A stretch of 59,380 bases of DNA from a virus, in the IMG/VR virus record IMGVR_UViG_3300046010_007017, positions 1 through 59,380 of that record. One strand, written 5' to 3'. The translations under genes were made by a program, and so were the position numbers. The first letter of the stretch is position 1; the number at the start of each line of letters is the position of its first letter. This document shows positions 48,318-56,662 of this stretch, piece by piece. The notes under the pieces are model-generated. The model worked only from the letters and a program-made list of their open reading frames with translations. It had not been told where the DNA came from and searched no databases.

Positions 48318-51300
48318 AAGGATGTGTTGCTTTGTATTTGTCAAATTCTGCTTTTAGTTCTTCTATTTGTGCTTGTTGTTCTTGGATTGCTTTGACTAAG
48401 ATTGCAAACTCCATACCTACCTTTAAACCTAAAGCATCTTCAAGTCCGCTAATAAGATTACCATCTTCATCATATTTTCTTGTATCATTTTGATAAACAA
48501 ATGAAGGAAATACCTCTTGCATTTCTTGTGCTATAAAACCTATATGCTTTTCATCGTTGCCAATTAAATTAAAGTTTACTACATTTAATTTAAGTATATC
48601 ATCAAGTTTAGGAGTAGCAGTAACTATGTTTTCTTTTAATCTTCTATCGGATGAAAGAGTACCATAAGAACCATTTATATTAAGTACATTACCGTTACCT
48701 AAAATATATAATCTATCTCCCGAATTATTAGGTGCGCAAATTAAAAAATATGAACTTGTATTATTTGAATTTCCTCCTAATCCTAACACCAAATTAATAT
48801 CAGAACCACCACCAGCAAGATTACTAATTTCATTATAAGAACCATTAAAATATGAACCGCCATTTGCTCTTTGCTTTAAATAACCCTCCGATGTAATTCT
48901 CATTCGTTCGGTATTGCTTGTTAAAAATCTAATTTCAGCATTCTCATTTAAGTAAATCATATCATTACCATAAGAACGCAAAGCAAGTGAACCACCGCCA
49001 GGACAAATTATTGAACCAGCCCCACTATTAACAGAATTATTTAATGTTAAAGCATTTCCACTTGATATACTTACACTACTTGAGAATGTAGCAGCACCAG
49101 TTCCAAATAATGTTAATGCGTTTATAGGCGTTCCATTTGTTCTTACTCTAAAATATATATTAGAATTAGCATTATCGTATAAGTTATCAATATAAGCATA
49201 TCCAGTGTTATCATCATAAGCCAAAGAAAGTCTATAGGTAGTTGTTTGACCTATTAATATTTGACCACTTGCTAAAGCTGGAGTTCCTATACTTGAGCCG
49301 CCTCTTACAACTAAACCTGCGGTTGAACTTGATATACTTAGCATTGTATTTGTTCCTGTGCTTGTAATCCCTGCTGCCGTTACAGTACTTGAGAATGTAG
49401 CAGCACCAGTAGATGTCATGGTAAGAAGGTCTAAAACACCAGTATTTTGTATTCTAAATGTACCATCATCAGCAGAAACTAATCTATAACTTTTACCACT
49501 TGCTGATGTGTTGTTTGCGATAAAACTTGCAGCAGATGATTTTGTAATAGTTATATCACCGCCAGTACCTATTGTACTTAAAAACGTAGCAGCACCAGCA
49601 GTAGATAAAATAAATTCATCATTACCAGAACCATTATAATTCATTCTAAATGTATTATCACTGCTAAAATGATATAATAACCATTTATTAGTATTTGTAC
49701 CTGATTCTAGATTTATAACACCACCAAATGCAGATGTTTTTACAGTTAATTCTCCATTTATAAGTCCAATATTTCCACTAAACGTAGCACTAGATCCAGT
49801 TAAAGCACCAGTAAGTATAGTACTACCAGTCACTTGTAAATTCCCAGGAATTCTTACAGTAGTTCCGTCGTCTATAATTTGAGATGATGTAATATGGTCT
49901 CCACCTTGCCCCTTCATCACAAAATTATTCAAAGTACCTTGTTCACTACCTAGAGCAGATGATCTTGGACCCGACATAATCATACCACCGCTATAAGATG
50001 ATCCTGAAGGGTTTGAATATACCCAGTGATCTCTTTCACTATCCCATAGCATTGATCCTGTCAATCCTGTAGATCCAGAATCATAAACACTTAGTCCACC
50101 AAAACGAATAGATGGAGTATCTGTGTTTACTGATATGATGTTTGTGCTAATATTTAATTGGGAAGATGTAATATAATTGATACTTTGTGTTCCAAAAACT
50201 GTTAAATTATTGACAAATATAGTACCTGATACATAAGCATCTTTTGTTATTCTTACACCTCCATCTGTGTATATTGAAGCAGATGCTCCAAATCCATTTG
50301 GGTTACTAGTATCTGTATTGTATTGAATTCCAGTGAAAATATTTGATCCTGTTATTGCAAACTCAGTACTATCTTTTCCGTCTAATAAGTTTGAATTAGC
50401 AGCATTTGACGCAAATGAAGAACTAATTGCATTTTGTGCTTGAGAAGCGGATGTTGCAGTTAAAGCAAAAGATGAACTTACAGCATTTTGTGCTTGAGAA
50501 GCAGATACTGCATTTGTAGCAGTACCACTAAATGAACCTGTAAACCCATCAACTGCAATTACAGAACCACTAAATACAGCAGGACCTATATTTGTAAATG
50601 TTCCACTACCTGATACTGTTAAAGAACCAGTAATAAGCATTGTAGAACCATTAATAGTAAAATTAGGAGATCCTGTTATTGAATTTTGTGTTGTATAATA
50701 TGGTATTTGGTTTATACTACCTCCTCCTCCAATACCACTAAATGAACCTACTTGATATGAATACACCATTACATCTAAAATATCTCCTGCATTTGATGCA
50801 GTAGCTAATGTAATTGATGTTCCATTATTTGCAGTATAGTCTACGGACGTTAATCTAGAACCATTATAGTAAATGTCTAGTAATCCAGGAGTATAATCTA
50901 TGTTAAATATAGATTGGCTTGATGCTGCTGTAAATGTTGTTAATGCTCTTAAAGCATTATTTGTAACGCCTAATGCAGGAAGATATTTTTGGAATTCAAC
51001 AACATCATTTAACATTGATCCTGTTATAAATGTAATTGAAGTACCATTTGTATCTACATACTCACTATCATTTAATTTAGTACCGTTTACAAAAACGTTT
51101 ACTAAACCTGTTGTATAACCGTTTGTTATATTGAATACAGTTTGTCCAGCTGATGCTGTAACTGTTTGTGTCGAGAGAATTGATGCGGACGCTTGTTGTG
51201 CTGTAATGTTTCCATCACTATCTGTTACTACGTAACGTACACCACTACCTGTTAAGTTAGTGATTTGTAAACTACCTGTAATTACAGCTGAACCACTAAA

Positions 51301-52011
51301 TGGGAATCCAGCACCGCCTCCTGCATTTTCAGCATATGATGCTGTGAAAGCAAATGATGAACTCACTGCATTTTGTGCTTGTGAGGCACTAATAGCGAAT
51401 GATGCTGTTTGAGGTACATTTGCGGCAAATGATGCTGTTAATGCGTATGATGAACTTATAGCATTGTTTGCATTTGTTGCTTGAGATGAACTTAATGCAT
51501 ATGATGAACTTGTAGCAGTAGAAGCAAATGATGAGCTTACTGCATTTTGTGCTTGTGAGGCACTTACTGCATTTGCTGCTTGAGAAGCACTTATAGCAAA
51601 TGAAGCTGTAGCTACAGACATACTAGATGTCTGATTTGTTAATATTACATTAGAATTATTAACTGCTAAGGAACCAGTTACTGTAACGCTTCCAGTTAAT
51701 ACTTGAGTATTAGCTAAACTGTTTCCGAATATATTTGAACCGCTAGAATAAATTATACTAGAGGTAATTGTTTGAACAACTAATGTTTGTGCTGTTAATG
51801 TACCTGCTACGGTAAAATTATTTGCAAATGATGATGTCAATGCAAATGATGAACTTGTAGCGTTTTGTGCTTGTGATGCACTAGTTGCAAACGATGCTGA
51901 TGTTACGGATCCTGAAATTGAAATACCGCCTGTTGCGGTAATGCTTCCTGTTACGATAAGATCACCGAGACTATTAATCCCGTGTCTTGCGACGAATTTT
52001 GTACTACTCAT
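48316..52011 (-). CDS. large tail fibre protein with C-terminal S74 chaperone domain
   Basis: The 1231-residue protein has SASQAQNAVSSSFA-type repeats in the first third. A tandem pair of domains follows (TVFNITNGYTTGLVNVFVNG and SIFNIDYTPGLLDIYYNGS), then the shared fibre module (GKDSTEFAITGSNIFTG through IPGNLQVTGS), unique beta-rich segments, and a C-terminal intramolecular chaperone of S74 type (SDRRLKENIVTATPKLDDIL, HIGFIAQEMQEVFPSF, AILVKAIQEQQAQIEELKAE). S74 domains trim themselves off after trimer folding. A leader hairpin and a late-type motif precede it. Confidence 0.85.
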   Translation of the reverse strand: MSSTKFVARHGINSLGDLIVTGSITATGGISISGSVTSASFATSASQAQNATSSSFALTSSFANNFTVAGTLTAQTLVVQTITSSIIYSSGSNIFGNSLANTQVLTGSVTVTGSLAVNNSNVILTNQTSSMSVATASFAISASQAANAVSASQAQNAVSSSFASTATSSSYALSSSQATNANNAISSSYALTASFAANVPQTASFAISASQAQNAVSSSFAFTASYAENAGGGAGFPFSGSAVITGSLQITNLTGSGVRYVVTDSDGNITAQQASASILSTQTVTASAGQTVFNITNGYTTGLVNVFVNGTKLNDSEYVDTNGTSITFITGSMLNDVVEFQKYLPALGVTNNALRALTTFTAASSQSIFNIDYTPGLLDIYYNGSRLTSVDYTANNGTSITLATASNAGDILDVMVYSYQVGSFSGIGGGGSINQIPYYTTQNSITGSPNFTINGSTMLITGSLTVSGSGTFTNIGPAVFSGSVIAVDGFTGSFSGTATNAVSASQAQNAVSSSFALTATSASQAQNAISSSFASNAANSNLLDGKDSTEFAITGSNIFTGIQYNTDTSNPNGFGASASIYTDGGVRITKDAYVSGTIFVNNLTVFGTQSINYITSSQLNISTNIISVNTDTPSIRFGGLSVYDSGSTGLTGSMLWDSERDHWVYSNPSGSSYSGGMIMSGPRSSALGSEQGTLNNFVMKGQGGDHITSSQIIDDGTTVRIPGNLQVTGSTILTGALTGSSATFSGNIGLINGELTVKTSAFGGVINLESGTNTNKWLLYHFSSDNTFRMNYNGSGNDEFILSTAGAATFLSTIGTGGDITITKSSAASFIANNTSASGKSYRLVSADDGTFRIQNTGVLDLLTMTSTGAATFSSTVTAAGITSTGTNTMLSISSSTAGLVVRGGSSIGTPALASGQILIGQTTTYRLSLAYDDNTGYAYIDNLYDNANSNIYFRVRTNGTPINALTLFGTGAATFSSSVSISSGNALTLNNSVNSGAGSIICPGGGSLALRSYGNDMIYLNENAEIRFLTSNTERMRITSEGYLKQRANGGSYFNGSYNEISNLAGGGSDINLVLGLGGNSNNTSSYFLICAPNNSGDRLYILGNGNVLNINGSYGTLSSDRRLKENIVTATPKLDDILKLNVVNFNLIGNDEKHIGFIAQEMQEVFPSFVYQNDTRKYDEDGNLISGLEDALGLKVGMEFAILVKAIQEQQAQIEELKAEFDKYKATHP
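49827..50397 (-). repeat. shared fibre module, copy in 48316-52011
   Basis: About 570 bp encodes the segment from DGKDSTEF to PGNLQVTGS, including NPNGFGASASIYTDGG, SQLNISTNIISVNTDTPSIR, WDSERDHWVYSNPSGSSY and the end IIDDGTTVRIPGN. It is nearly identical in protein sequence to three other copies in the window. Confidence 0.85.
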
Positions 52012-52018
52012 ATTTTAT

Positions 52019-52042
52019 ACCTTAGTTCACTGTCCCTAAGGT
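52019..52042 (-). promoter_or_regulatory. leader hairpin before large fibre gene
   Basis: The 7-bp stem ACCTTAG/CTAAGGT with a 10-base loop lies in the predicted mRNA leader between the late-type motif (52053-52062) and the ATG at 52011, ending 7 bases before the ATG. No T tract follows, so it is more likely a translational element than a terminator. Confidence 0.5.
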
Positions 52043-52052
52043 GTGGGTTTGG

Positions 52053-52062
52053 TATAAATATT
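52053..52062 (-). promoter_or_regulatory. late-type promoter motif (AATATTTATA)
   Basis: The full consensus is on the coding strand 42 bases before the large fibre ATG, with the leader hairpin between. Confidence 0.6.
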
Positions 52063-52072
52063 GAGAAAGCCG

Positions 52073-52252
52073 TTAGCTTAGTTGTGCAACACGGTACTTA
52101 CGTCCAGTAGTATCTGCGGCTTGTAATTCGTCTGCTTTGGCTTGTGCTTCAGCTTCGTTATCGTATTGATAAATTGGATCGCTTGGTGTTAGATGTGCAA
52201 CCCATATTTGATCATTACCAGGTATGAATTGCATTTGTACTTCGTAAACCAT
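52073..52252 (-). CDS. 59-residue protein between fibre genes
   Basis: A short ORF starts at ATG 52250-52252 and ends at TAA 52073-52075. The product begins MVYEVQMQFIPGNDQIWVAH, contains IYQYDNEAEAQAKADELQAA and ends KYRVAQLS. The pattern (strand, helix from 'NEAEAQAKADEL', strand 'YRV') is that of a small alpha/beta domain. It fills the 281-base gap between two fibre genes. Function unknown, but a fibre assembly factor is plausible from position. Confidence 0.6.
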   Translation of the reverse strand: MVYEVQMQFIPGNDQIWVAHLTPSDPIYQYDNEAEAQAKADELQAADTTGRKYRVAQLS

Positions 52253-52292
52253 GTTATTTATTTTTTAATTCGTCGATTTTTTGTATTAATTA

Positions 52293-54401
52293 TTATGCAG
52301 CTCTTGATCCTTGTATTCTTACTTGAGTATAATAATCTGCTGCACCTCCGGTGATAAAAACTTGTATTTCATTTCCACTTTTTCTAAAACTTGCATCTGC
52401 ATTTTGGCTATTATTAAATAAAGTGTAAACAACACCCAATGTAGCACTACCTGCATTATATGCCCACCTCATATATGCTGCTCCTGATCTATTAAAATCA
52501 GCTGCGCTTACCCAAGTAAATTCTGTTATTGCATTCCATTGGTCATTAGAAGGAGCATAAAATACAGTATACCAAGTATTTACTGGTATTTGAAATGATG
52601 AAAAGAAATGACCACCTGCTGTTGTAGTATTATCAACAACTCCAACTTCTAATCTACCTTGTGGAGAGGTATTTTGAATACCTGTTCTTCCTGCACTTGT
52701 TATTACGAATGGGGTTGTAAATGTAACAGTAGCATTAGCAGTTCCACTTGGAGCTATATTAAATTGAAGCCCGCTATTACCTCCAATGTTTAATTGAGCC
52801 GCACCATTGCTTGATACAGTATACAAGTATGCAGAACCATTATAGTAATTATTTGCTCCTACTTTAATATCGGGGCCATTTGTTTGAAACCCAATATGTT
52901 GACCGAAAGTACCACCTTGTATTACAGCAAAAGGACTTGCCCAAGGACTAGGGGTAACACCGATTCCAATGTTGCCTCCTAATGGTTGTAATAATAAATT
53001 ATAAACAGCAGTATTACCATCTGTTCTTTGACTTTGTAAATACGTATTTCCATTTGTTAAAACATCTCCTACCAACCCATAAACACCGCCATTCATTAAT
53101 TGAAATTTTGCAGTTGATGTTCCTAATGCAGCAGGTGAACCTGAATTATTACTTCCGTAAACTACAAGACCACTAACTACTGTATTTTTTCCGTTTACTG
53201 TTACGTCATTTACAAATGTAGCAGCGCCCGTACCTCCATTAATTATTAAATCACCTCCTCTAGCTGAGTTATTAGCTATTATATAAAGATTACTGTCTTG
53301 TCCTGCACCAAAATATGAACTAACTGAACCTCCAGCATTTACTTGCTGTCTTACTCTTAAATAAGAACGATTGTCTGTTGTAAAATCATTATTATAAATT
53401 TGAGCAATAGTATTAAAGCTTCCCGCTGATCCTGTTAGTAGGTCCAATAGAAAAGAAGGAGAAGTACCTATTCCAACATTACCACTAAACGTAGCACTTG
53501 ATCCAGTTAAAGCACTTGTAACTACCATACTCCCAGTCACTTGTAAATTACCAGGTATTCTAACTGTAGTTCCATCATCAATAATCTGCGAGCTAGTAAT
53601 GTGATCACCTCCTTGGCCTTTCATCACATAGTTGTTCAAAGTTCCTTGTTCACTACCCAATGCCGCTGATCTAGGGCCGGACATAATCATACCTCCACTA
53701 TAAGATGATCCTGATGGATTAGAGTAAACCCAGTGGTCTCTTTCACTATCCCACAATATCGAACCCGTTAAACCTGTAGAACCTGAGTCATAAACACTCA
53801 ACCCACCAAATCTGATTGAAGGAGTATCAGTATTCACTGATATAATGTTTGTACTGATATTCAGTTGAGAGGAAGTAATGTAATTGATACTTTGCGTTCC
53901 AAATACAGTCAAGTTATTTACAAACATAGTACCTGATACATAAGCATCCTTAGTTACTCGTAAACCACCGTCAGTATATATTGAAGCAGATGCTCCAAAT
54001 CCATTTGGATTTATTGTACTAGTAACATACTGTGTTCCTGTAAAAATGTTTGAACCAGTTATAGCAAATTCAGTACTGTCTTTGCTGTCTAATAAGTTTG
54101 CGTTAGCAGCAAATGAAGAACTTACTGCGTTTTGTGCTTGAGAAGCAGATGTTGCGTTAGCAGCATTTGATGCAAATGAAGCTGATGTTGCTACTGATGC
54201 AAATGAAGCACTAGTTGCTGCTTGAGCATATGATGCTGATATAGCGTTTGCGGCATCAGAACCAGAAATAACACCGGTTGTTGTAATAGCGCCTGAGGAG
54301 CTAATAGCCATTAGTACAGTAGAGCCGCTAACGAATGTTATGCCGCTGTTGTTGTATTGTATTATATTAGTTAATCCGGATGCTGATTGGTTCTTACCCA
54401 T
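52293..54401 (-). CDS. large tail fibre protein with alternative C-terminus
   Basis: The 702-residue protein begins MGKNQSASGLTNIIQYNNSG, with the N-terminal ISSSGAITTTGVISGS element, SASFA/AQNAVSSSFA repeats and the shared module (GASASIYTDGGLRVTKDAYV through IPGNLQVTGS). Unique beta-rich repeats and a C-terminal domain follow (EFTWVSAADFNRSGAAYMRW, EIQVFITGGAADYYTQVRIQ). It has no S74-type chaperone end, unlike its three paralogues. A late-type motif precedes it. It is probably a receptor-binding fibre with a different tip. Confidence 0.8.
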   Translation of the reverse strand: MGKNQSASGLTNIIQYNNSGITFVSGSTVLMAISSSGAITTTGVISGSDAANAISASYAQAATSASFASVATSASFASNAANATSASQAQNAVSSSFAANANLLDSKDSTEFAITGSNIFTGTQYVTSTINPNGFGASASIYTDGGLRVTKDAYVSGTMFVNNLTVFGTQSINYITSSQLNISTNIISVNTDTPSIRFGGLSVYDSGSTGLTGSILWDSERDHWVYSNPSGSSYSGGMIMSGPRSAALGSEQGTLNNYVMKGQGGDHITSSQIIDDGTTVRIPGNLQVTGSMVVTSALTGSSATFSGNVGIGTSPSFLLDLLTGSAGSFNTIAQIYNNDFTTDNRSYLRVRQQVNAGGSVSSYFGAGQDSNLYIIANNSARGGDLIINGGTGAATFVNDVTVNGKNTVVSGLVVYGSNNSGSPAALGTSTAKFQLMNGGVYGLVGDVLTNGNTYLQSQRTDGNTAVYNLLLQPLGGNIGIGVTPSPWASPFAVIQGGTFGQHIGFQTNGPDIKVGANNYYNGSAYLYTVSSNGAAQLNIGGNSGLQFNIAPSGTANATVTFTTPFVITSAGRTGIQNTSPQGRLEVGVVDNTTTAGGHFFSSFQIPVNTWYTVFYAPSNDQWNAITEFTWVSAADFNRSGAAYMRWAYNAGSATLGVVYTLFNNSQNADASFRKSGNEIQVFITGGAADYYTQVRIQGSRAA
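53527..54100 (-). repeat. shared fibre module, copy in 52293-54401
   Basis: This is the same segment of about 570 bp as at 49827-50397, with a few substitutions (DSKDSTEF for DGKDSTEF, RVTKDAYVSGTMF for RITKDAYVSGTIF). Confidence 0.85.
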
Positions 54402-54414
54402 GTGTTATGTTTTA

Positions 54415-54424
54415 TATAAATATT
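54415..54424 (-). promoter_or_regulatory. late-type promoter motif (AATATTTATA)
   Basis: The full consensus is on the coding strand 14 bases before the ATG at 54401. Confidence 0.58.
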
Positions 54425-54426
54425 TT

Positions 54427-56661
54427 TTATTGAGCTTTTAGTATATCGATTTCTGCTTTTAGTTCTTGTATTGCTTTTACTAAAATTGGAACTAATTTAG
54501 AGTAATCAACAGATTGCATTTCTTCTGCATCTTTTTTTCCTGTTACTGCATAAGGTAGTACTTCTGCTAATTCGTGAGCAATAACTCCAAACATTCTTGT
54601 TTTATCTGACTTCCACTCATAATCATAAGTTTTAATTTTAGATATTAATCTTAATCCATTATAATCCTGAAAGTCTTGTTTTAAACGATAATCAGAAGTT
54701 GTATTATATACAGTTGAATTACCAGATGTTGCTATACTTCCTGTATTAGTAACACTTCCTGCTCCATCTGATTTATAAAAATAAATTAAACCAGTATCAA
54801 AAGTTACTCCTGTTGAAATTTGAACATATTTACCTGAATTATTTCTAAATAACACACCTCCGCCATTTAAGCTACCACCTGATACACCTGTTAAATTCCA
54901 ATACAACTCTCCACCGCTTGTGATTCTCATTCGTTCGGTAACATTTCCACTACCATTATATGTATAAAAGCCTAATGATATATCATTGTCCGCAGGGTAT
55001 ATTGCTCTAATTGCTGCAACGGGAATATTTGTAGAATCTAAAACAGCCCAATCTATTCCCCAATTATATTTTGAATTTGTTTTATTATCAAGTGTTAAAT
55101 ATGTTTGATTTGATGCAAGTGTTTTACTAATCATCAATGAGGTTGCAGGACTACTCGTTCCGATTCCAACGTTACCCCCAGATGTTATCCTCATTCTTTC
55201 GGTAGATGTCATAGGATATACAGCACCCGCAGAATATACTGTGTCGCTTGTATGAAAAGTTATTCCTTCATTATAATATTGCCTAATCATAGAGGAATAC
55301 CACCCACCATTAACAACATTTACTTGATTAGTAACTGAAGGGCTTGCAGCAACGTTGTGACCTAGAATAGTCATTTGACCTGATACTGTCTGTGTCAAAA
55401 ATCCATAGCCTGATACACTTAATCCTGAATTTCCTGTAGATAGGCTAGTTGCAGTAACTGTACTTGAGAATGTAGCAGCACCTGCATAAGCAATTTTTAA
55501 CCCATTGTTGCCATTAGGATAAATATTAATGTCGGTATCTGTACCAACGGCTGCCGTTTGCAATGTCCAAGCAGGAGTGCCACCTGCTGTTAATCTAAAG
55601 TATAATTCTTTTGCTTGTGCAGATGCGTTTTGTCCACCTAAAGTAAATATTGTTTGAATAGTATCTTGCGTAGCACCATAAATCGTACTGGCAGCGTTTG
55701 CTCTTATATTGCTTGAAAATACAGCACTTGATCCATTTAAACTTCCTGTCACCTGTAAATTACCAGGAATTCTTACAGTCGTTCCATCATCTATAATCTG
55801 CGAGCTAGTAATGTGATCGCCACCTTGCCCCTTCATCACAAAATTATTCAATGTTCCTTGTTCACTGCCTAATGCAGATGATCTTGGACCCGACATTAAC
55901 ATACCACCACTATAACTTGATCCTGATGGATTAGAGTATACCCAATGATCTCTTTCGCTATCCCACAGCATTGAACCAGTCAAGCCTGTAGATCCACTAT
56001 CGTAAACACTTAACCCACCAAACCTAATTGAAGGGGTATCTGTGTTTACAGATATAATATTAGTGCTGATATTTAATTGGGATGAAGTTATGTAGTTAAT
56101 GCTTTGAGTACCGAATACAGTTAAGTTATTAACGTATATTGTTCCGGACACATAAGCATCTTTTGTTATTCTTACACCTCCATCAGTGTACACAGATGCA
56201 GACGCTCCAAATCCATTAGGATTTATTGTGTCGGTGGTGTATTGTGTTCCTGTAAATATGTTTGATCCTGTTATTGCGAATTCGGTACTATCCTTTCCGT
56301 CTAATAAGTTTGAACTAGATGCATTAGTAGCAAACGATGAGCTTACTGCATTTTGTGCTTGAGAAGCACTTACAGCATTAGCAGCATTTAGTGCAAATGA
56401 AGCACTTGTTGCATTAGCAGCATTAGCAGCGAACGATGAACTTACTGCGTTTTGTGCTTGAGAAGCACTAGTTGCTACTTGAGCATATGATGCTGAAATA
56501 GCACTTTCTGCACTTGAACCGGATATTACTCCTGTTGTTGTAATAGCGCCTGAGGAGCTAATAGATAGTAATGTTGTATTACCGTTAACGAATGTAATAT
56601 TGCCTGATTCGGTATACTTGATTATATTATTTAAATAGCCGGTGTCACGTGTTTTGCTCAT
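54427..56661 (-). CDS. large tail fibre protein with S74-type chaperone end
   Basis: The 744-residue protein begins MSKTRDTGYLNNIIKYTESG and shares ISSSGAITTTGVISGS and ASYAQVATSASQAQNAVSSS with its paralogue at 52293-54401. The shared module follows (to IPGNLQVTGSLNGSSAVFSS), then unique STERMRITSGGNVGIGTSSP-type elements seen in many phage fibres, and an S74-type chaperone end (TSDYRLKQDFQDYNGLRLIS, MFGVIAHELAEVLPYAVTGK, VPILVKAIQELKAEIDILKA). It starts one base after the stop of the next upstream fibre gene, suggesting coupling. No clear late-type motif precedes it. Confidence 0.84.
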   Translation of the reverse strand: MSKTRDTGYLNNIIKYTESGNITFVNGNTTLLSISSSGAITTTGVISGSSAESAISASYAQVATSASQAQNAVSSSFAANAANATSASFALNAANAVSASQAQNAVSSSFATNASSSNLLDGKDSTEFAITGSNIFTGTQYTTDTINPNGFGASASVYTDGGVRITKDAYVSGTIYVNNLTVFGTQSINYITSSQLNISTNIISVNTDTPSIRFGGLSVYDSGSTGLTGSMLWDSERDHWVYSNPSGSSYSGGMLMSGPRSSALGSEQGTLNNFVMKGQGGDHITSSQIIDDGTTVRIPGNLQVTGSLNGSSAVFSSNIRANAASTIYGATQDTIQTIFTLGGQNASAQAKELYFRLTAGGTPAWTLQTAAVGTDTDINIYPNGNNGLKIAYAGAATFSSTVTATSLSTGNSGLSVSGYGFLTQTVSGQMTILGHNVAASPSVTNQVNVVNGGWYSSMIRQYYNEGITFHTSDTVYSAGAVYPMTSTERMRITSGGNVGIGTSSPATSLMISKTLASNQTYLTLDNKTNSKYNWGIDWAVLDSTNIPVAAIRAIYPADNDISLGFYTYNGSGNVTERMRITSGGELYWNLTGVSGGSLNGGGVLFRNNSGKYVQISTGVTFDTGLIYFYKSDGAGSVTNTGSIATSGNSTVYNTTSDYRLKQDFQDYNGLRLISKIKTYDYEWKSDKTRMFGVIAHELAEVLPYAVTGKKDAEEMQSVDYSKLVPILVKAIQELKAEIDILKAQ
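55744..56315 (-). repeat. shared fibre module, copy in 54427-56661
   Basis: This is the same module of about 570 bp, with WDSERDHWVYSNPSGSSYSG and IIDDGTTVRIPGNLQVTGS unchanged at protein level. Confidence 0.85.
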
Positions 56662-56662
56662 A

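Noticed and set aside
7914-54424. TATAAATA on the plus strand as T4-style late promoters firing to the right
   Set aside because: No plus-strand genes follow these sites; each stands just before a minus-strand start codon, so the motif is better read on the minus strand.
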